A stretch of 64,000 bases of DNA, from the NCBI GenBank assembly GCA_964463165.1, contig CAYXBK010000005.1, positions 124,001-188,000 on the forward strand. The letters run 5' to 3'. The notes under the pieces were generated by a model. That model ran no database searches and was not told where the DNA came from. It saw nothing but the letters and a program-made list of their open reading frames with translations. Numbering within the stretch: the stretch's first letter is position 1; every line of letters starts with the position of its first letter. The DNA comes from UBA7236 sp964463165 (lineage in GTDB: Bacteria; Bacteroidota; Bacteroidia; Chitinophagales; BACL12). This document shows, piece by piece, positions 34,431 through 41,975 of the stretch. The position numbers and the translations under genes are program-made.

Positions 34431-36701
34431 ATGAAAAATCCAATACTCCTCATTCTGACATTTGGGATTACGATTGTTGCAAACAGCCAGAACAATGGTG
34501 ATTACCAGCGCTTAAAAAACAACGGCAAATTACCCGAATCCGTTTATATTCCTTCTTCCGAAAAATATGAAGAAAGCCTTTCGAATATAGATGAATCGCT
34601 GCGCCGTTCAGAACAAAAAACACAAGAGCAATATTATCTTGAATCGAGTTTCTCGATTGATGATATGATGCGCAGCGGCATCGTACTTTATAACGCAGAA
34701 TACAATGCTTACCTTGAAAAAATCGCGGACATTCTTTTAAAAGATGATCCGGAACTGCGCAGCAAAGTGCATTTTTATTTATTGCGCTCACCGGTTGTAA
34801 ATGCATTTGCTGCCGGCGAAGGAAATATTTTCATCAGCATGGGTTTGATAGCAATGCTGGATGACGAATCGCAACTTGCATTTGTGATGGGTCATGAGAT
34901 CGGGCATATTGCCAAACAACACGGCCTTGATTTTTATATGAAAGCTAAATCAATCGACAAATCAGGAACGGATAACAGGATCATGAAAAATGCATCGTTT
35001 AACGAATCGATGATCGCAAAGAATTTATATTCTCAAAAACTCGAATCGGAAGCCGATGAATTTGGTGTAAAAACAATTTTAAAAACCGATTACACGACAA
35101 ATTCATTAAATGGTGTTCTTGATGTTTTGAAATATGCTTATCTGCCTTACGAAAATGTAAAATTTTCAAAAGAATTTTTCGAAACAAATAATTACGTGAT
35201 CTCCAATAATTTAATTCTGGATTCTGTTTTGGAAATAACCGGTGAATCAGAAATTCCTGATGAAAAAGAATCGCTCAAAAGCACGCACCCGAGTATTGGT
35301 GAAAGACGCAAGGCGATTGGAAAATATCTCGACAGCACCACCACGGATACAAAGGCCTATATGCTGGTTTCCCAAAAAAGCTTTGAATCATTGCGCAATG
35401 TTGCCCGTTACGAGCTGCCCATGTTTTATCTGCATAATCAATATTACCAGGATGCGATCTATGCTTCATATTTAAGCCTGCAAAAAGACAGCGGTAATTT
35501 CTACCTGAATAAGATCATTTCCAAATCACTGGTATATCTCGCAAAATTCAGAAATGATAAATCGGAAGAAACGTATGCGGAAGCAGCTAAATTTTTAGAT
35601 TATGAAGGTGAGCAGGAGCAGATCTATTATATGCTGCAAAATATGAGTAATGCCGAATTAAGTGTTCTTGCACTTGAATACACCTATAAAACACATTTGC
35701 AAAATCCGAAAGACAAAGAATTAATGCCGCTTTGCAGAACGATGGTAGCGGATCTTTCGGAATATTATTTTGCCGATGACAATGAATTCAAGAAAAATTC
35801 AACCATTGCAAGAGACAGTTTACAGGCTCTTGCCGACAAGAATGTTGCCCGGGTTGATCCGAAAAAACCTGCGAAGAAAAAAACAACATCGTCTACAACA
35901 AAGAAAGTCATTACAAAAAAATCAACCACTAAAAAGTCTACCGTTAAAACCGACGAAACTTATTCTCATTTATTATATGCCTTTAATGATTATTGGGATG
36001 ATAAAGAATTTCAGAATTTATGGGATGATCATTTCGATGAAAAGCGCAAGAAGGAAGATGAGTCGTCGGGCCGTTCGGTGCGGGTGAAATATGGCAATCA
36101 AAATAAAAACATCGATAAAATTGTTGTGATGAATCCGTTTTATTTACGGGTAGATGCGAGAAAAGAAAACGCTATTGAATATATATCCTCCGAAGAAGGT
36201 GAAATAAAATACATCGATATTTTAAAAGAGAATGCGAAACTCGTTGATGTGGATCTTGAGATCATTGAACCGCTGCTGATGGATCAGGCGGATGCAAGTA
36301 AATTTAATGATATGACCTCGCTCGACGACTGGTTTTCAGAACAACTCGATTTCGGGTCGTTTCAGTTGCCGGGATTTAATCAAAATGAAATTGACAGTAT
36401 CGCCGATAAATACGGAACAGATTATTTTTTATGGACGGGTATTCTTTCCCTGCAGGATAAAAACAATATTCTTACACCCATTGTATATATTTTATGTTCA
36501 CCATTTTTTGCGCCTTTACTCCCCTATGGCGTGTATGAATTATTTTCACCCGAATTTGAATTCTTTTATCTTGCTGTGCTCTACAACGTCAAAACATATG
36601 AACCGCGGGTTTTAAAATATTTATTCCTCGAAAACAATGATACGAGGGCCGTATTAAATTCACAAACATATGATATGCTTTACAGCGTCACAGCAAAATA
36701 A
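34431..36701 (+). CDS. M48-family metalloprotease with long C-terminal extension
   Basis: 756 residues with a signal peptide (1-20, ANS-Q) and so periplasmic. The M48 domain (about 65-300) shows VVNAFAAGEGNIFISMGLIAML, VMGHEIGHIAKQHG with zinc ligands His155 and His159 and catalytic Glu156, and ESEADEFG with the third ligand Glu207, all intact. A HPSIGERRKAIGKYL block closes the domain, as in BepA/LoiP-type proteases that maintain outer-membrane proteins. What follows is unusual: a helical region (330-460), a Lys/Thr/Ser-rich linker (about 480-505), and a C-terminal domain of ~240 residues I do not recognise (FDEKRKKEDESSG, YFLWTGILSLQD, VYELFSPEFEFFYLAVLYNV). The linker and tail are much longer than in the family core. 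Confidence 0.88.
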   Translation: MKNPILLILTFGITIVANSQNNGDYQRLKNNGKLPESVYIPSSEKYEESLSNIDESLRRSEQKTQEQYYLESSFSIDDMMRSGIVLYNAEYNAYLEKIADILLKDDPELRSKVHFYLLRSPVVNAFAAGEGNIFISMGLIAMLDDESQLAFVMGHEIGHIAKQHGLDFYMKAKSIDKSGTDNRIMKNASFNESMIAKNLYSQKLESEADEFGVKTILKTDYTTNSLNGVLDVLKYAYLPYENVKFSKEFFETNNYVISNNLILDSVLEITGESEIPDEKESLKSTHPSIGERRKAIGKYLDSTTTDTKAYMLVSQKSFESLRNVARYELPMFYLHNQYYQDAIYASYLSLQKDSGNFYLNKIISKSLVYLAKFRNDKSEETYAEAAKFLDYEGEQEQIYYMLQNMSNAELSVLALEYTYKTHLQNPKDKELMPLCRTMVADLSEYYFADDNEFKKNSTIARDSLQALADKNVARVDPKKPAKKKTTSSTTKKVITKKSTTKKSTVKTDETYSHLLYAFNDYWDDKEFQNLWDDHFDEKRKKEDESSGRSVRVKYGNQNKNIDKIVVMNPFYLRVDARKENAIEYISSEEGEIKYIDILKENAKLVDVDLEIIEPLLMDQADASKFNDMTSLDDWFSEQLDFGSFQLPGFNQNEIDSIADKYGTDYFLWTGILSLQDKNNILTPIVYILCSPFFAPLLPYGVYELFSPEFEFFYLAVLYNVKTYEPRVLKYLFLENNDTRAVLNSQTYDMLYSVTAK

Positions 36702-36720
36702 TTCAAACTATCAATTGCAT

Positions 36721-37503
36721 ATGAAAACCTTACGCTTCTTATTGTTCCTCGCAATATTTCCCGCTGTTTCATGGTCGCAGGCTGTTGGCTATCAGGGAAA
36801 AAAATTAATTGTTGAGCTGGGATATATTCCGGCAAATAATCTCACGGCCATTTTACTGGATTATAATCTCGCAGATGATTATTATTCAAATGATATTGAA
36901 AATCCGGGTGCCAGAGATCCGCTCATTTTCAAACATCTTCCGAAAGTGGAAGTTGAATATGTTGTTGCACGCTACGGGGCAATATTCGTGAGATATAATC
37001 CATTTAAAATTATTTCAAATGTGGATTATTACGAACAGTCTACGGGTCTTACGGCAGATTATATCGGTGCGCAATCAAAAGGCGGAATGCTTTCGCTCGG
37101 TTACCGGAAATATACAAATGGAAATTTAGCACCGCTCGGCAGTTACTGGGGTTTATATGCAACCTCTTATTCATTTGAAAATTCATTTACCGAAAGCAAA
37201 TTCGCAGAGTCGCCTGCACCTGAAAGTTTTTTAAATTATCCGGCAGAGAAAAAACGCATGCTCGGTTTATTCGGACAAATTGGTGTGAAAAATATTTTTT
37301 GGGATAAAGTTGTATTGGATGTGCAAATTGACGGCGGTTATTTTTTCGGCCATCAGTATGATTATATTTCCGTTGATTATGAAGATGCGTTTGACCCGTA
37401 TGCACTTTCTTCCGATTCGGAGATCATGTATTATACGATCATCAATACCAGGGCATTTTTTTATCTGACACCATCAATTAATATCGGGTATTTGGTTTTT
37501 TAA
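36721..37503 (+). CDS. Hypothetical outer-membrane beta-barrel-like protein
   Basis: About 260 residues from the ATG at 36721 (MKTLRFLLFLAIFPAVSWSQ signal peptide); the frame is open upstream into the end of the M48 gene. The mature part alternates hydrophobic and polar residues with many Tyr and Phe (VEVEYVVARYGAIFVRYNPF, GGMLSLGYRKYTNG, YWGLYATSYSFENSF) and ends in ITPSINIGYLVF-like aromatic residues, the pattern of an outer-membrane barrel ending in Phe. No family recognised. It starts 19 bases after the protease gene and may be its operon partner. Confidence 0.65.
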   Translation: MKTLRFLLFLAIFPAVSWSQAVGYQGKKLIVELGYIPANNLTAILLDYNLADDYYSNDIENPGARDPLIFKHLPKVEVEYVVARYGAIFVRYNPFKIISNVDYYEQSTGLTADYIGAQSKGGMLSLGYRKYTNGNLAPLGSYWGLYATSYSFENSFTESKFAESPAPESFLNYPAEKKRMLGLFGQIGVKNIFWDKVVLDVQIDGGYFFGHQYDYISVDYEDAFDPYALSSDSEIMYYTIINTRAFFYLTPSINIGYLVF

Positions 37504-37652
37504 TAGAATACTTTTTGCCCGAAAAGGCACAAATTTCTATTAGGCCGACCAAAAGTTTTGTGATGTAAGTCGTCAAAAAAATTATTGCGGCGATACCTCC
37601 ATTATAATTTATTTACGGAGCGCCCGGTAATCCCTCCCTTTGAGTCCCGCAA

Positions 37653-37680
37653 CCTAAATTGTAAATCCTAAATTGTAAAT
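37653..37680. repeat. 14-bp tandem direct repeat
   Basis: CCTAAATTGTAAAT occurs twice without a spacer (37653-37666 and 37667-37680), followed by a partial third copy, in the AT-rich gap before the tRNA gene. It is probably a simple intergenic duplication. Confidence 0.7.
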
Positions 37681-37694
37681 CTAAAATTAAAAAG

Positions 37695-37767
37695 TGACCC
37701 CGACACGACTCGAACGTGTGACCCTCTGCTTAGAAGGCAGATGCTCTATCCACTGAGCTACGGGGCC
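37695..37767 (-). tRNA. tRNA-Arg (anticodon UCU)
   Basis: The 73-base minus-strand sequence folds into a full cloverleaf. The acceptor stem is GGCCCCG with CGGGGTC (one G-U pair) and discriminator A. The D arm is GCTC...GAGC, the anticodon stem TCTGC/GCAGA has loop CTTCTAA and anticodon TCT, and the T arm ACACG TTCGAGT CGTGT contains the invariant TTCGA. The 3' CCA is not encoded, as is usual in Bacteroidota. Confidence 0.97.
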
Positions 37768-37870
37768 AATTTTGAAGAAAGATCAAAAGTCTGAACCTTC
37801 TGATGGATTGCAAAGATAAGGAAGTGGCTAAATTTTTTCTGTAGCCTGTATTTAGCCGGGCAGAAACGGT

Positions 37871-38815
37871 TCAAAGGGCATCCAACGTTCGCAGTGCCTG
37901 CAGAATGTTTTGCTCAATCGTTGGAAGATCAGAATCCATTCGCCCGAAAGTGCTGCCGGTTACAAGCTCATATAATTCGATATACCTTTCTGAAATGGTA
38001 TTTACCCAGGCATCGCTCATTTCCGGAACCAACTGCCCCTCTTTGCCCATAAATCCGTTTTTAATCAGCCATTCACGCACAAATTCTTTTGATAATTGCT
38101 TTTGGTGTTCATTATTTTTCTGACGTTCTTCATAACCCTCCAGATAAAAATACCGCGATGAATCCGGTGTATGAATTTCATCCATCAGCATCACTTCATT
38201 TTTATGCAAACCAAATTCATATTTTGTATCCACTAATATCAATCCCTGTTGCTTCGCCATTTCTGTTCCACGCTGAAATAATTTTCCGGTATACTCTTCC
38301 ATTTTTACATAATGCTGTTCCGCTACAATTCCGCTTTTCAGAATATCTTCTCTTGAAATATCTTCATCATGCCCGGCATCTGCTTTTGTGGAAGGTGTAA
38401 TGATCGGTTCGGGGAAACGGTCATTTTCTTTCATTCCATCGGGCATGGGAACCCCGCAAATCAGTCTTTTTCCGGATTTATATTCCCGCCATGCATGCCC
38501 GCTGAGATATCCGCGAATCACCATTTCAACTTTTACCGGTTCGCATTTTATTCCAATTGAAACACGCGGATCAGGCACCGACAATAACCAATTGGGTGCG
38601 ATATCTTTTGTTGCCCGTAAAAAATAAGAAGCGATCTGATTTAAAACCATTCCTTTAAATGGTATGGGCCTCGGCAATACAACATCAAATGCGGAAATCC
38701 TGTCGGTTGCTATCATCACAAGTAATTGATCACCGATCGTGTAAACATCTCTCACTTTTCCATGATACACAGCAGTCTGTCCTGGAAAATGAAAATCGGT
38801 GCGGGAAATTTGCAT
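37871..38815 (-). CDS. purC: Phosphoribosylaminoimidazole-succinocarboxamide synthase
   Basis: 314 residues, the ~300-residue fungal/Bacteroidota-type SAICAR synthase that joins aspartate to CAIR in purine synthesis. Motifs in order: YHGKVRDVY (nucleotide-binding loop), MIATDRISAFDVVLPRPIPFKG, CEPVKVEMVIRGYLSGHAWREY, PIITPSTKADAGHDEDIS, LVDTKYEFG and LMDEIHTPDSSRYF. Every signature of the family is present. No other pur genes are adjacent, so it stands alone, next to the tRNA gene. Confidence 0.97.
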   Translation of the reverse strand: MQISRTDFHFPGQTAVYHGKVRDVYTIGDQLLVMIATDRISAFDVVLPRPIPFKGMVLNQIASYFLRATKDIAPNWLLSVPDPRVSIGIKCEPVKVEMVIRGYLSGHAWREYKSGKRLICGVPMPDGMKENDRFPEPIITPSTKADAGHDEDISREDILKSGIVAEQHYVKMEEYTGKLFQRGTEMAKQQGLILVDTKYEFGLHKNEVMLMDEIHTPDSSRYFYLEGYEERQKNNEHQKQLSKEFVREWLIKNGFMGKEGQLVPEMSDAWVNTISERYIELYELVTGSTFGRMDSDLPTIEQNILQALRTLDAL

Positions 38816-38847
38816 ATGAAAGATTTAAAGCAAAAATAATTCTTTCA

Positions 38848-41439
38848 TTATTCTATCCTGTAGGCATAAATAAAATTATTATTGCCTGTTATCAGCATCA
38901 ATTCTTTTCCGACACTGAAATGTCCGGTGATAAAAGGCAATGATCCGTTTACAGGAAATCCGTTCAGCAAATTTCCGTTGTAGTCAAACAGATATGTTTT
39001 TCCGGAGATCATATTTACAACACCTGTTCCGGCAGCATCGGGAATGAGCGTGGAAGAAACAAACGGCCCATCAGAATTTGTTTCAAAGAGTAATGAATCA
39101 TTCTGACCAATTGCATGTAAACCCGAATCGTCGATATACAGAATATCGATCATGCCATCTCCTTCCACATCCTGAAATGCAGCCGAAATAATTTGATCTG
39201 ATAAAAAGCGTGATGCGGCAGGCGTACCATCCGGAGAAAATATTTTTAGCATGCCTTTGCTGTCGACAAACATGAAATGATTCTGATCAAAACCGGGTGC
39301 GGTTATCAATTCATTTTCCGGAGAAATTGTTTTTATGCGTTTTCCGGCCTGATCGAATAAAATAATTTTATTTTCAGTCTGAACAAGGAGATAATTTTTT
39401 GCATTTGCATTATAATAAGAGATGGATTTTAAATTACCCACCGCTTTCATCGGATTCCAGTTTATGATGGGATTTCCGTTTTTATTAAATCCATAAATAT
39501 TCTGATTGGCACATCCGATAAACATATTATATGCATTCGCACCTGCGGGTATGATCACAACCGGGCTCACTGCAGCTGATGTAAGCCGGATCGGAAATCC
39601 TTCCACATCATTTCCATTCATATCAAATAAATAAATTCCGTCGGCTGTATTAAATAATAACTGTGTATTCCGGTTTCCGTAAAAATCCACAACCGATATA
39701 TTTCCTGCTAATTTGTCCTGTAATTGTTTTTTCCAGATCAGGTTTCCGCCGCCCGACAATAAATAAAGCTGATGCAGCGTATCCTGCACAATTATTTTAT
39801 TTTGATTTGCCTGTTTGTCGAATACGGCAAACGGGCCTGCTTCAACCGGTGCATCCAGTTGCGTTTGCCAGAGCAGGCCTGTCCGGCGTGACGGCCCGGT
39901 GCTTTTTCCAATAAATCCATGGACAAGAAAATCGTCACCCGCTTCACTGAATTGCATTTCCATTTGCGGGAAATGATCTGTAATTGCGAATACTGAATCG
40001 AAATCTGATGTATGTTCATCTGCCAGAAACCCTTTTATGATTTCTGCCGCATTATTGAAATTTAAATAAGCAGATGCATTGAAACCTGAAGAGAGGTGAT
40101 CAGAAAATTTCATATAATCCGGTTGCAGGGAAAGTGTTTGCTGAAATTCAATTGCATCAATCAGATATTTTAATTGCGTGATCGTATTTGCAAATACATA
40201 ATTGTTTTTAAATAAGGTTGTAAAATTTACAGGTTCAAATTTCAAAGATGTAAATCCGGATAATACATCACCCGATTCAATTTCGAGGATCCTGTGTCCT
40301 TTATAGATCAGAGAATCGGAAAGGAGAAGTGGTTTCAATTTATTTTTTGCAAGCACCGTATCATTTGCAGGAATGATCAGAAAATATTTTCCGGACAAAT
40401 CATTGTCGAATGATTGTGTAGCACCAACACAGTAATAATTACCCATCCAGGGTGCCCAGTGATCGAAAAAAGAAAGATTTATTTTTTGATCTTCAATATT
40501 TTCACCCGCGGTTTCAATTAATTTTTCAGCATGCACCTGAAATAAAAATGCAGTGGATGCGGGTACAAATTCAATTGGTGCGGCATCAAATACGCCGCTG
40601 AGATTATGCAAGCCCAGACTGGATGAATCGGATTTTGCAGATGCATATCCATCCAGTGCAATACCGCTGTCATCCACCGTAAAATGCAGATCAAGCCAGT
40701 TTGTAAAATGGCTCATGCGCATAATTGTCTGAAATTTTGAATTATCGGTAAACATGGTAAAATAAGCAGCAAGCTGACGCATGTTTACAAAAAGTCGGAA
40801 CGGGCTTTCATCCTGATCAGCCGCATATACATTTGAAAACCCTGCGTCGTTGCGGATCGTATTTCCCCGTTTCAACTGGAGCACTGCATTTTCGACTAAA
40901 ATGGAAGACGTGCTGAAAAAAAATATTCCCTCAACTATTGCGCAGGAAAAAATAATATTGCTTGCAGCGTATTTCAGTTCAAAAATTGTTTCCTTTTGAA
41001 ATACATGCTGATGTATTTCTGCACTTTGGCCATCAATTACAGGTGCAAATTCAGGAATCCTGAGGCGTTTTGCTTCGTCGAGGCTTATTAAAAATAAATA
41101 ATCAACAGATTGTGATTTTGCAACGCCCACCGCTGCGAGTACCGAACCATTCGTAAAATCGTATAACAGGTTTTTGTCGGTTGCGCAAATATTTTTTACA
41201 AGCTGATAATCCAGTTCCAGTTCATTAAAAATCTGTAACCCGTTTAATTCCTGCCAGACAGGGTGATGCAATGTATTTTCAAAACCAGCCGGATCAATAA
41301 TATCAAAAAAGCCGATCATATCCCGCGGCACGGCATGTAACACAGGTGTTGATTTTTTTTGGAAAAAGAGAAAGTAAACAACTGCCAGCAGGAGAAGAAC
41401 GGATACGATTACAACTGAAATGATTTTACGTTTATTCAT
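38848..41439 (-). CDS. Large membrane-anchored protein with C-terminal propeller
   Basis: 863 residues of unknown function. An N-terminal membrane helix (about 5-27, IISVVIVSVLLLLAVVYFLFF) anchors it with the rest outside the cytoplasm. Residues about 35-530 form an all-alpha/beta region resembling DUF3352-type proteins (VPRDMIGFFDIIDPAGFENTL, FRLFVNMRQLA, TAFLFQVHAEKL), assigned by feel only. Residues about 550-863 look like a PQQ/FG-GAP-type propeller: GNLIWKKQLQDKLAG, YLFDMNGNDVEGFPIRL, IYGFNKNGNPI and LFDYNGNLLNGFPV. There is no sorting domain. The gene has its own promoter at 41459-41487 and is divergent from the DUF423 gene. Confidence 0.75.
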   Translation of the reverse strand: MNKRKIISVVIVSVLLLLAVVYFLFFQKKSTPVLHAVPRDMIGFFDIIDPAGFENTLHHPVWQELNGLQIFNELELDYQLVKNICATDKNLLYDFTNGSVLAAVGVAKSQSVDYLFLISLDEAKRLRIPEFAPVIDGQSAEIHQHVFQKETIFELKYAASNIIFSCAIVEGIFFFSTSSILVENAVLQLKRGNTIRNDAGFSNVYAADQDESPFRLFVNMRQLAAYFTMFTDNSKFQTIMRMSHFTNWLDLHFTVDDSGIALDGYASAKSDSSSLGLHNLSGVFDAAPIEFVPASTAFLFQVHAEKLIETAGENIEDQKINLSFFDHWAPWMGNYYCVGATQSFDNDLSGKYFLIIPANDTVLAKNKLKPLLLSDSLIYKGHRILEIESGDVLSGFTSLKFEPVNFTTLFKNNYVFANTITQLKYLIDAIEFQQTLSLQPDYMKFSDHLSSGFNASAYLNFNNAAEIIKGFLADEHTSDFDSVFAITDHFPQMEMQFSEAGDDFLVHGFIGKSTGPSRRTGLLWQTQLDAPVEAGPFAVFDKQANQNKIIVQDTLHQLYLLSGGGNLIWKKQLQDKLAGNISVVDFYGNRNTQLLFNTADGIYLFDMNGNDVEGFPIRLTSAAVSPVVIIPAGANAYNMFIGCANQNIYGFNKNGNPIINWNPMKAVGNLKSISYYNANAKNYLLVQTENKIILFDQAGKRIKTISPENELITAPGFDQNHFMFVDSKGMLKIFSPDGTPAASRFLSDQIISAAFQDVEGDGMIDILYIDDSGLHAIGQNDSLLFETNSDGPFVSSTLIPDAAGTGVVNMISGKTYLFDYNGNLLNGFPVNGSLPFITGHFSVGKELMLITGNNNFIYAYRIE

Positions 41440-41458
41440 GCGCCTGCGATTACCTTTG

Positions 41459-41487
41459 CAAAATTAGTTTGTATACTCGTTTAGCAA
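41459..41487 (-). promoter_or_regulatory. Bacteroidota sigma-70-type promoter
   Basis: On the minus strand TTG (41487-41485), an 18-base spacer and TAATTTTG (41466-41459), an exact TAnnTTTG match, 19 bases before the start codon of the large membrane-anchored protein gene. Confidence 0.6.
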
Positions 41488-41517
41488 TACACAAGTTAGA
41501 TATTAAATGTATAACGT

Positions 41518-41928
41518 ATGAATCAGATCAACATAGTGCGTATCGCTGCAATTGCCGGAGGCAGTGCAGTTGCGCTTGGCGCTTTTGGTGCGCATGGTTT
41601 GCAGCAGCTTGCAACTGACGGGAAAATATCTGCTGATCAGATCAAAACATTTGAAACAGCAGTACGTTACCAAATGTATCACGCACTTGCACTTTTGATA
41701 TTGCCCGCACTCGCCGGTTTATCAGATAAAAAATACAGCAGGTATGCAGCGAATTGTTTTATTTGGGGCATACTTTTATTTTCCGGTTCACTGTATATCT
41801 ATTCCTTATCGTCGTGGCTATTCGGTTCGGAAATAAAATGGCTCGGTGCAATCACGCCTTTTGGCGGACTTTCCTTTATAGCCGGATGGATTTTCATTTT
41901 CATTTCAGTTTTGAAAAAGCAGAAATAA
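41518..41928 (+). CDS. DUF423-family small membrane protein
   Basis: 136 residues with four predicted membrane helices. The N-terminal RIAAIAGGSAVALGAFGAHGLQQL is the diagnostic DUF423 (YgdD-like) motif, followed by FETAVRYQMYHALALL and a last pair FSGSLYIYSLSSWLF / ITPFGGLSFIAGWIFIFIS, all in the expected order. Full length for the family, whose role is unknown. Monocistronic, ending at a shared terminator. Confidence 0.95.
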   Translation: MNQINIVRIAAIAGGSAVALGAFGAHGLQQLATDGKISADQIKTFETAVRYQMYHALALLILPALAGLSDKKYSRYAANCFIWGILLFSGSLYIYSLSSWLFGSEIKWLGAITPFGGLSFIAGWIFIFISVLKKQK

Positions 41929-41930
41929 AA

Positions 41931-41957
41931 AAAGCTCCCCGTTTTGCGGAGAGCTTT
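41931..41957. terminator. Bidirectional rho-independent terminator
   Basis: AAAGCTC (41931-41937) pairs with GAGCTTT (41951-41957), with an inner CCG/CGG pair set and one mismatch. A-runs before and a T-rich run after serve the convergent DUF423 and OmpA genes. Confidence 0.85.
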
Positions 41958-41975
41958 CAGTATTATTTTTAATTC

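Noticed and set aside
37653..37767. 14-bp direct repeat beside tRNA-Arg as an integration (att) site
   Set aside because: The repeats are tandem and outside the tRNA, there is no copy of the tRNA 3' end nearby and no integrase in the window.
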